From the NCBI GenBank assembly GCA_026986575.1, contig JALSOH010000001.1, forward strand, positions 1-56,775: a stretch of 56,775 nt of DNA. The letters are read 5' to 3'. Made by a program: the position numbers and the translations under genes. Positions 51,119-56,775 of this stretch are shown here, in pieces. Numbering within the stretch: the stretch's first letter is position 1; each line of letters opens with the position of its first letter. Source of the DNA: Thermoproteota archaeon. GTDB taxonomy: Archaea > Korarchaeota > Korarchaeia > Korarchaeales > Korarchaeaceae. Below the pieces are notes generated by a model. The model searched no databases, had not been told where the DNA came from, and saw nothing but the letters and a program-made list of their open reading frames with translations.

Positions 51119-51829
51119 ATGCCACCCTTCACACCGAACGAATTCATAGATTGGCTGAGAGAGGCCGGAAAGACGAGAACCTTCTGGACAAAGCCCATAG
51201 CCGAAATCTCATTTGAAAAGTTGGGAAACATGCACTTATTCAGGATCGGGTGGCTCTCAAGAGGGAAAATAGAGTATACTCAAATGATCATCGCACCACA
51301 ATTGGAAAAACACCACTGGACCGGACGGAGTGAATCGATACTCATTCTACCTAAGGGTTCCGAACCACCCGAATACGATCAGCACTCATGTGTTTACTTA
51401 TGGGAGTTGCCATCCCGTACCTTAGAACCCAATACTGATGTAAAAGTGGAGAAGTACGAAACTTGGAGTTCCCAAAGCGTTTTCAGGGAGATACAGAGGA
51501 GGAGTTGGGGTTTTTACGTTCTACCTCGAAAGGGGGATCACTTAGTTCTGGTGGCGATTCTCTCGGGAAGGCCCGTGGGCCTCACATATCTCAATGTTAA
51601 GAACTTCAACTTAGATTACGGAGTTCATGTCGTCAGGGATAAGTGGAGAAGGAGGATTGGCACGAGACTCCTAGTGGAGGCCATGGATTTAGCCAAAGAG
51701 ATGGGTTCCAAGTACCTCACTATGTTTAGATGGCTCAGGAGGAAGCTGGATTCGAGAGACAGAGCAGCTATCTCCTTTTACGAGGCAAACAATCCCAGAT
51801 GGTCCTACATGACCTATCGAATGTTATGA
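51119..51829 (+). CDS. protein with C-terminal GNAT acetyltransferase domain
   Basis: About 236 residues from ATG 51119, behind a GAGGTGAT ribosome site; ATG 51101 is in frame. The first 120 residues (FTPNEFIDWLREAGKTRTFW) belong to a family I do not recognise. The C-terminal 110 residues match GNAT: VVRDKWRRRIGTRLLVEAMD holds the acetyl-CoA loop (R-x-x-G-x-G/A region, here RRRIGT) and AISFYEANNPRW the usual last motif. A 51-codon fragment of a paralogue lies at 39923. The 3' end overlaps the convergent wHTH gene. Confidence 0.75.
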   Translation: MPPFTPNEFIDWLREAGKTRTFWTKPIAEISFEKLGNMHLFRIGWLSRGKIEYTQMIIAPQLEKHHWTGRSESILILPKGSEPPEYDQHSCVYLWELPSRTLEPNTDVKVEKYETWSSQSVFREIQRRSWGFYVLPRKGDHLVLVAILSGRPVGLTYLNVKNFNLDYGVHVVRDKWRRRIGTRLLVEAMDLAKEMGSKYLTMFRWLRRKLDSRDRAAISFYEANNPRWSYMTYRML

Positions 51830-52446
51830 GCGGCACTTATCGTCAGACCATGGATCTCTAGATAATCTCCCGAGGCCCTCTCGCTGAACCTCACTATCCT
51901 AGCATCCCTCAGGTGGGAGACAGCGCCCAACACCGATTTCCTAAATTCCGTCTTAGAGAAACCCCACCCCTCCAGTACTTCGGATACCTTGGATAGAGGG
52001 ACAACTTCCCCTGCATCCGCTATTTCAAAGAAGGCCCTCTCTATCGCAGCTGCCAGAACTTCCCTCCTTCCCCTTTCGGTAAGTCCTCTTTCCGTAACCA
52101 ACCCCATTTCCATGGCAAATTTGACCCCAAATTCAACCCAGGGACCCTTCCTGATAGGTAAACCCACCAATAAGGACCACATCACCCAGAAGAATATCTC
52201 ATTCCTGAGAAAAGATTCTAAGAGATCCCTTCTCTCCCCCAATCTATAGAAGAAAAGCCTTCTCCCCCTCTTAACCCTCTCGACTATTCCCAAGGAAACT
52301 AGGAAGGCTAGGGCGGATCTCACCCTCCATTCCTTCAGTCCCGTCAACGTCAAAACTCTTCTAAGATTAACCCATGTATCTCCTAAAGTGGTCAAGACAG
52401 CTCTTATGGAGTCAAGCCCCGGGTACTTGTAGCTGGGGAGATCCAT
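51814..52446 (-). CDS. winged-helix DNA-binding protein
   Basis: Of its 210 residues, 20-75 form a winged helix (LGDTWVNLRRVLTLTGLKEW, RVRSALAFLVSLGIVERVKR, RLFFYRLGE). A second helical region (EVVPLSKVSEVLEGWGFSKT) near the C-terminus may be another winged helix. It probably acts as a regulator; target unknown. The 3' end overlaps the GNAT gene by 16 bases. Confidence 0.65.
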   Translation of the reverse strand: MDLPSYKYPGLDSIRAVLTTLGDTWVNLRRVLTLTGLKEWRVRSALAFLVSLGIVERVKRGRRLFFYRLGERRDLLESFLRNEIFFWVMWSLLVGLPIRKGPWVEFGVKFAMEMGLVTERGLTERGRREVLAAAIERAFFEIADAGEVVPLSKVSEVLEGWGFSKTEFRKSVLGAVSHLRDARIVRFSERASGDYLEIHGLTISAAHNIR

Positions 52447-52490
52447 TCAACACCTTATCTTACACCTTAATGAAGAATAAATCCCTTGCT

Positions 52491-52997
52491 CTAGCTCAAT
52501 AGTTCATCCAAGCCACTAGATTTGGAGAATCTCTTGACTACCTCCTCGAAGTGATCTCTTACAGGTAAGTAAACCTTTTCATAGAATTTCCTCTGATCTA
52601 GTAGTACCTCCTTGGGAAATGTCCTGAGATAGTTAATCGCTGCGCTCCATGCCTCTTCATATGGAGTCACCGCGTCTATTCTCTGGGCTATCTGCCTGTC
52701 ATAGTCCTCAGGCCTCTGCACCTCCTCACCAATAGTAAATAATCCTCCCTCGGAGACGTAAGCTGCCTCATTTCCTATTTTCTCAATGTTCCTAGCTGCT
52801 GGTGGCATAGACGGAACTGTTGCACCGGCGGCATATCTCCTCCCAGGTCTTCCACCGGATCTCTTCGCCCAAGCATAGAATATCGCCCTGTTAAGACCGA
52901 AAGACTTCGCTCTCTCTAGATCTCCTTTGAGCAGGTAATATCTAGCAGCTTGAAGGAGACCCATCACCTGGAATCTCCCTATCTTCCCCCTAGGCAT
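52491..52997 (-). CDS. conserved-looking hypothetical protein
   Basis: About 168 residues from ATG 52997. A helical N-terminus (GLLQAARYYLLKGDLERAKS) with FGLNRAIFYAWAKRSGG, then a Pro/Gly-rich middle (AGATVPSMPPAARN) and a charged C-terminal half. The composition is of a soluble protein; I do not recognise a family. It sits about 55 bases downstream of the OB-like secreted protein gene on the same strand. Confidence 0.6.
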   Translation of the reverse strand: MPRGKIGRFQVMGLLQAARYYLLKGDLERAKSFGLNRAIFYAWAKRSGGRPGRRYAAGATVPSMPPAARNIEKIGNEAAYVSEGGLFTIGEEVQRPEDYDRQIAQRIDAVTPYEEAWSAAINYLRTFPKEVLLDQRKFYEKVYLPVRDHFEEVVKRFSKSSGLDELLS

Positions 52998-53064
52998 CGT
53001 GCGTACCATCCAGAAAGCTGTAAAAAAGTTCCTGATAAGGAGATAATGGGGCTCGTCGTGATCC

Positions 53065-53433
53065 TCAGTACTTGACTCCTGCCGAGGGTATCTCTATGTA
53101 TTTGGCCACCAGATTGCCACCTTCGTCCTCGACCTCCATGACCACTTCTTGGCCCGTATATCTCCTCAGCTCTTCCAGAACCTCGAACCACTTCATGGTC
53201 CTCTCCCTGTACCACCCATGCACGCTGACCTTCACTTCACCTTGAGAAGTCTGCACAGTCACGTAGTAGTCACCCACCTCACTCAACACACCCCTTATCA
53301 CGGAGGTCTGGTTCTTCTCTCCATGCACCAGTTTGCTCTCCGTCCCAGCCACTTCCGGGTACCAGAAGGGGAAGGTGGCTATCACCATAGCGAGAGAGAT
53401 AACGGACAAGAACCTAACCGCCTCCCAACTCAT
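53065..53433 (-). CDS. small exported OB-like protein
   Basis: A 122-residue protein with an N-terminal signal (FLSVISLAMVIATFPFWYPE) and a beta-rich body (SVIRGVLSEVGDYYVTVQTS, QEVVMEVEDEGGNLVAKYIE) like a small OB-type barrel. Only 4 bases separate it from the two-helix protein upstream, so they form one operon. Function unknown; it may bind a ligand outside the membrane for its partner. Confidence 0.6.
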   Translation of the reverse strand: MSWEAVRFLSVISLAMVIATFPFWYPEVAGTESKLVHGEKNQTSVIRGVLSEVGDYYVTVQTSQGEVKVSVHGWYRERTMKWFEVLEELRRYTGQEVVMEVEDEGGNLVAKYIEIPSAGVKY

Positions 53434-53437
53434 GCCA

Positions 53438-53707
53438 TCACCCCAGCAGCCTTTTGGTCAGCACCCTCAGCGTCCTATAGTTCAGATCCACATGTATGAG
53501 CGCAGAGCCGGCCATGACGAACCCGATCACCGTGTGCCAGTACTCCCAGTCGGCCTTCGTCATGAACCATATCAGGGCTTCACTGCTCCCCCTCCCAGAG
53601 GGGGCTATGTAGAGAGCTATTCCGCTCAGCAGCAGGAAGGCTCCCATGACCAACTGGGATATGCTGACCACTGACCTGACTTTGAGCTTTATAGCGGTCA
53701 GATCCAT
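53438..53707 (-). CDS. two/three-helix membrane protein with paired His (DUF4405-like)
   Basis: About 89 residues from ATG 53707. Helices QLVMGAFLLLSGIALYIAP and WHTVIGFVMAGSALIHVDLN; the second holds His at both ends, a pattern of small b-haem membrane proteins such as DUF4405 members. The first helix has no His, so haem binding is uncertain. Coupled to the exported OB-like protein. Confidence 0.6.
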   Translation of the reverse strand: MDLTAIKLKVRSVVSISQLVMGAFLLLSGIALYIAPSGRGSSEALIWFMTKADWEYWHTVIGFVMAGSALIHVDLNYRTLRVLTKRLLG

Positions 53708-53866
53708 ACAGACCACCTCCTATACACCTCAACCCCCATTCTCGTAGCTCCTCCAGACTCATCCACTCGTCAGAATATATTACGGGTACGGACAAATCGT
53801 CCTTCCACTTAAGGAGCTGAGAAAGGTTTTCTTTTAGACGGACAAGACAACAGGGGAGAGAGATAG

Positions 53867-54334
53867 ATGCCGCCACCCATTAAGGGACACTCAAGGGGAT
53901 CACCTCCCATAAGCAGGGAGGAGGCTGAGAGGGCTATAGAGACGGTGAGGGAGATCCTGCATCTCCTCGTAGCCGGACCTGCGCTGGTCAGGGGAGGTCC
54001 GGAAGGCTGGCACGTGGACGTCCCCGTAATGTATCAGGGGTACGCCCTAGACAGGATTCACTTAGACGTCGATAAAATGGAGCCATCCCCCAAGGGCAGA
54101 CCGGCCAGATCGTCGCGTGAAGTGGACCCAAATGAGATCAGGGGTAAAGCGGAGGAGATAGTTAGCGAACTTAGGGTGGTCGACGCTGCTGAATACAGGG
54201 AACCCGAGAAGTGCTGGGTCGTGCCCCTCGCATGGGGGCCGTACCTAGTGGCCCATGTGAAGATATCCAGCGATGGAAGGGAAGTAGTACCTGACTACGG
54301 CCTGACGGAGGAGGTAAGGAGATACGTTTACTAG
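53867..54334 (+). CDS. hypothetical soluble protein
   Basis: The 155 residues have a helical N-terminus (SREEAERAIETVREILHLLV), a middle with GPEGWHVDVPVMYQGYALDR, and a C-terminal region KCWVVPLAWGPYLVAHVKIS. Good coding composition and a clean stop 32 bases before the permease gene. No known family comes to mind. Confidence 0.6.
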   Translation: MPPPIKGHSRGSPPISREEAERAIETVREILHLLVAGPALVRGGPEGWHVDVPVMYQGYALDRIHLDVDKMEPSPKGRPARSSREVDPNEIRGKAEEIVSELRVVDAAEYREPEKCWVVPLAWGPYLVAHVKISSDGREVVPDYGLTEEVRRYVY

Positions 54335-54365
54335 CCTCATCAGGCGGTTCCTCCTGCGGGAGAAG

Positions 54366-55418
54366 TTGCTAACCACTCTCATCCTAGTCTACGTCCTCCT
54401 GCTCATCCTAGATCCGAGCTTCCTCTACAGGTCTCCATCCTACGTGAACTTGGAGGCCATATCTCTAATCCTCTCCTTCATGCTCGTGTCCAAGCTCATG
54501 GACATCTCAGGGGTCTTCTCGAGGGTCTCCACGTGGATCCTCTCCTTGAGGGATAGGAAACGCATCATCCTGCTTCTGATCACCTCCGAGCTGGTAGCCG
54601 CCCTACTCATGAACGATACTGCCCTCTTCTTTCTTATTCCGCTTGTCGTCACTCTCTACAGGATAACCGGTGATGACCCCTCGGACATGCTCGTCCTCGT
54701 CACCATAAGCGCTAACGTGGGTTCTGCGCTTACACCCTTTGGAAACCCTCAGAACATCATAATCTGGAGTCATTTCCACATACACGCGATCTCGTTCCTA
54801 CGCGTGTCCTTCCCCTTCTTTCTCCTGTCCTCTATTTTGCTGATCATCTTCTCCCTGAGACTTTCTGGCGAGGGTGAGGGGTTGGCCAGAGTGGTTCCCA
54901 TAAGGATGGACCTCAAGTCAGCGATCTCGGCCGTGCTCCTCTTGGCTGTTAACTTGGTGCTTGCTAGCTATGGATATTACCTCATGGGAGTGGTGGTCTC
55001 CCTGCTGATCTCCCTGATGGTCAGGAAGGAGGTGATCGGAGGGGTTGATGTCCCTCTTCTAGCCATATTCACCTTTCTCTTCATGGATTTCGGGCAACTC
55101 TCCCACGTTTTGGGATCGATGGGGGTCATACCCCACCTAGATGGGGTAGCACTGCTGGCCACCTCGGCCCTGCTCAGTCAGGTGATCAGCAATGTATCAG
55201 CCACCATAACACTGCTCAACCACACGACGGATTGGAGATCCCTCTTGGTGGGCGTAAACCTAGGGGGGACTGGCTTCATAGTCGGATCCATGGCCAACTT
55301 CATCACCCTGAGGATAGCGGACCTGAAGCTGTGGAAGTTCCACAGGATAGCGGTCCCCTTCTTCCTCGCATCCGCGGCGGTGTTCATCTGCTTGGCTTGG
55401 ACCGGGATTTACCCTTGA
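54366..55418 (+). CDS. NhaD/ArsB-like (ion transporter superfamily) permease
   Basis: A 350-residue permease with about ten helices. LVAALLMNDTALFFLIPLVV and ANVGSALTPFGNPQNIIIWS are the conserved motifs of the IT superfamily (ArsB, NhaD, CitM): the MND and GNPQN loops. A second related loop appears in the C-terminal half (VISNVSATITLLNH). TTG 54366 is the best start available; the frame extends further up without ATG/GTG. Shorter than the usual 420-450 residues, so some helices may be missing. Substrate (sodium, arsenite or anion) unknown. Confidence 0.8.
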   Translation: MLTTLILVYVLLLILDPSFLYRSPSYVNLEAISLILSFMLVSKLMDISGVFSRVSTWILSLRDRKRIILLLITSELVAALLMNDTALFFLIPLVVTLYRITGDDPSDMLVLVTISANVGSALTPFGNPQNIIIWSHFHIHAISFLRVSFPFFLLSSILLIIFSLRLSGEGEGLARVVPIRMDLKSAISAVLLLAVNLVLASYGYYLMGVVVSLLISLMVRKEVIGGVDVPLLAIFTFLFMDFGQLSHVLGSMGVIPHLDGVALLATSALLSQVISNVSATITLLNHTTDWRSLLVGVNLGGTGFIVGSMANFITLRIADLKLWKFHRIAVPFFLASAAVFICLAWTGIYP

Positions 55419-55455
55419 GTCTTAAATAGAAGATAGAGGAGGAATCACGATATCG

Positions 55456-56016
55456 ATGCAGGCGATCCCCCCGTCTTTGGCACTGACCATATCGGTCCTG
55501 AACTTGGCGGCAGCCCTCATAGCAAGCTATCTCTCGCTCCAAGCCTGGAAGGCCCGGAAGATGGGTGTTCCGGGCATGGGAATGATATTCGGATCCTTCT
55601 CACTCATGGTGGTCTCGTTCGTATCCTCAGCCAGCTTTTCAGCGACCCTCTCATCCCCTCCTCACGCCCCGCCCAAGGTCTGGCTCTCCAGTTTGGCTGC
55701 CAACCACTGGTTCATCGCGATACAGCTCTCCTTCACACTGAGTTACCAGCTGCTGGCGGTCAGGGTCACAGCACCCACCAAGAGGCTTTTCTCACTCGTG
55801 CCCCTCCTTCCGGCCATGATAATTCTTTACGTGGCCCTAGTCTCTTATGGTCGGGCCTCCAAGCACGCCACTGCTGCCTACTTGGGGCTCGGTGCCTCAC
55901 ACATCATGACCTTCCTCTCACTCATCTACGCCAAGCCTTGGTTGCTAATCGCTGGAGAGATGGTTAGACCCATTGCCCTGCTTCTGCTCATCCCCGTGCT
56001 CAGGGTGGAAGGGTGA
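55456..56016 (+). CDS. multi-pass membrane protein paired with a wHTH regulator
   Basis: The 186 residues form six or seven helices (LTISVLNLAAALIASYLSLQ, GMIFGSFSLMVVSFVSSASF, HWFIAIQLSFTLSYQLLAV, LFSLVPLLPAMIILYVALVS). Its last codons overlap the start of the winged-helix gene by 4 bases. Membrane protein plus small wHTH pairs are common in TACK archaea, with unknown signals. Confidence 0.7.
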   Translation: MQAIPPSLALTISVLNLAAALIASYLSLQAWKARKMGVPGMGMIFGSFSLMVVSFVSSASFSATLSSPPHAPPKVWLSSLAANHWFIAIQLSFTLSYQLLAVRVTAPTKRLFSLVPLLPAMIILYVALVSYGRASKHATAAYLGLGASHIMTFLSLIYAKPWLLIAGEMVRPIALLLLIPVLRVEG

Positions 56017-56282
56017 GGGGGAAGTACCGCTCCCAAGCAGCTATAGTCATGGATGTGCTGGAGGCCATATCGACCAATCCGGGAATAGCTCCCACGAGGC
56101 TCGGTCAAGAGGTCAATGTCCCCTATTCGAGGTTGACGGAGTACTTGAGGTTATTAATGGAGAAGGAGCTCATCTACAAGGGAGAGAAGGGCGGGCTATA
56201 TCTAAGCGAGAAAGGATTCAGGTACCTGACCGAGATGCGGAGGTTCAGGAGGATATTCTCCTCATTGGGACTCATGCTCTGA
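56013..56282 (+). CDS. small winged-helix transcription regulator
   Basis: This 89-residue wHTH has AAIVMDVLEAISTNPGIAPT, the recognition region RLGQEVNVPYSRLTEYLRLL and wing EKGGLYLSEKGFRYL. It resembles the HTH_45-type archaeal regulators. The start overlaps the membrane protein gene, so both are made together. Confidence 0.8.
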   Translation: MRGKYRSQAAIVMDVLEAISTNPGIAPTRLGQEVNVPYSRLTEYLRLLMEKELIYKGEKGGLYLSEKGFRYLTEMRRFRRIFSSLGLML

Positions 56283-56295
56283 TCTGATCAGATCA
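56280..56295. repeat. 16-base perfect palindrome after the wHTH gene
   Basis: TGATCTGATCAGATCA includes the stop codon of the wHTH gene and is followed by ATCAAATCAAAC. It may be an operator for the regulator or a weak terminator stem; nothing decides between them. Confidence 0.4.
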
Positions 56296-56385
56296 AATCA
56301 AACCTGTCTAAAGGACAAATCTGAAGAGCAGCCTGCGTGATGAATGTTCAACAATGATTTAATTTCTTTAGCCTACATTCAGCGA

Positions 56386-56775
56386 GTGATAGCGTTCGGT
56401 CCCGTTCCATCTAGGAGGTTCGGCCTCTCCTTGGGCGTGAACAATATCCCACCCAAGCACTGCACCTACTCGTGCATCTACTGTCAGATAGGCAGGACGA
56501 TCCACATGGACATCAGGAGGAAGGAGTTGTTCTACGATCCCCGAAGGGTGGTTGAGGAGGTGGTGAGGAAGGCAGAGGAGACCAAGCCCGAGATCGTGAC
56601 GTTTGTACCCGACGGGGAGCCCACTCTAGACCTCCATCTAGAGGAGGAGATAAGGGGGATAAAGGAGGCTCTGGACATACCGGTGGCCGTCATAACGAAT
56701 TCTTCCCTCCTCTTCTTGAAGGAGGTCAGGGAGGCCCTCTTCTTAGCGGATGCGGTGTCAGTAAAGGTGGATGCC
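56386..56775 (+). CDS. radical SAM protein, partial (C-terminus beyond right edge)
   Basis: The frame is open to the window end. GTG 56386 is preferred because a TTTAATTT box (56357-56364) lies about 26 bases upstream and family members start just before FGPVPSRRFGLSLGVN; ATG 56344 is in frame. The 4Fe-4S/SAM motif is CTYSCIYCQIG (C-x3-C-x2-C). VTFVPDGEPTLDLHLEEEI resembles the GEPTL motif of COG0731-type radical SAM enzymes. The reaction is unknown. Confidence 0.88.
   Translation, partial: MIAFGPVPSRRFGLSLGVNNIPPKHCTYSCIYCQIGRTIHMDIRRKELFYDPRRVVEEVVRKAEETKPEIVTFVPDGEPTLDLHLEEEIRGIKEALDIPVAVITNSSLLFLKEVREALFLADAVSVKVDA

Overview
The window looks like chromosomal DNA of a thermophilic archaeon, most likely from the TACK group (Korarchaeota-like would fit, but this is inference). 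The signs are an archaeal-type ATP-dependent DNA ligase, RNase HII, ThyX, many VapBC-type toxin-antitoxin pairs, heavy AGG/AGA arginine codon use, and many start codons lying about 25 bases after an A/T-rich box, which suggests leaderless transcripts. No rRNA, intact tRNA or CRISPR array was seen.

Layout. 1-3491: 5'-proximal part of a large secreted modular surface protein that runs off the left edge. 3.6-11.5 kb: a MetRS-beta-like tRNA-binding protein, a membrane-anchored propeller-like protein, a zinc-type dehydrogenase, a copper operon (PepSY-like secreted protein, 45-residue Trp-rich micropeptide, CopB ATPase), a broken nucleotidyltransferase and a YgeY-type M20 hydrolase. 11.4-15.4 kb (minus): an envelope-sensing set (DUF4097-like protein, small membrane proteins, wHTH-membrane regulator) and a DUF3782-like protein. 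15.7-25 kb: two paralogous membrane proteins with a Tfx-like regulator, an ACR3-type carrier, two glycosyltransferases, a sugar-nucleotide epimerase and DNA ligase. Several of these carry one-base frame breaks.

25.4-35.5 kb is an accessory island. After thyX comes a dense set of intact and decayed toxin-antitoxin modules (AbrB/PIN, DUF104/PIN, UPF0175/DUF3368, HEPN). A two-module block at 26.3-27.9 kb is repeated in degraded form at 34.4-35.5 kb in the same orientation. Between the two copies lie two tRNA-Arg-like 3' halves, a shared non-coding element, and a tightly overlapping four-gene operon (33.98 to 32.24 kb). That operon encodes a small hydrophobic secreted peptide, a two-TM basic protein, a SpoIIM-family protein and a six-TM protein, the layout of circular bacteriocin clusters.

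35.5-56.8 kb: Nudix hydrolase and transglutaminase-like protein; an RHH/PIN pair with a perfect 20-base operator; two RNase HII genes about 5 kb apart; and a chimeric scrap made of pieces of two genes found intact elsewhere in the window. Next are a hexaheme-DOMON membrane cytochrome and a sulfur-assimilation group (ThiF/MoeB-like E1, SerK-like serine kinase, CysM-like synthase) that suggests cysteine synthesis from O-phosphoserine with a protein-bound sulfur donor. A complete oligopeptide ABC operon follows, whose two ATPase genes share 116 identical bases. The right end holds GNAT, wHTH and small membrane proteins, a NhaD/ArsB-like permease and the start of a radical SAM gene cut by the right edge.
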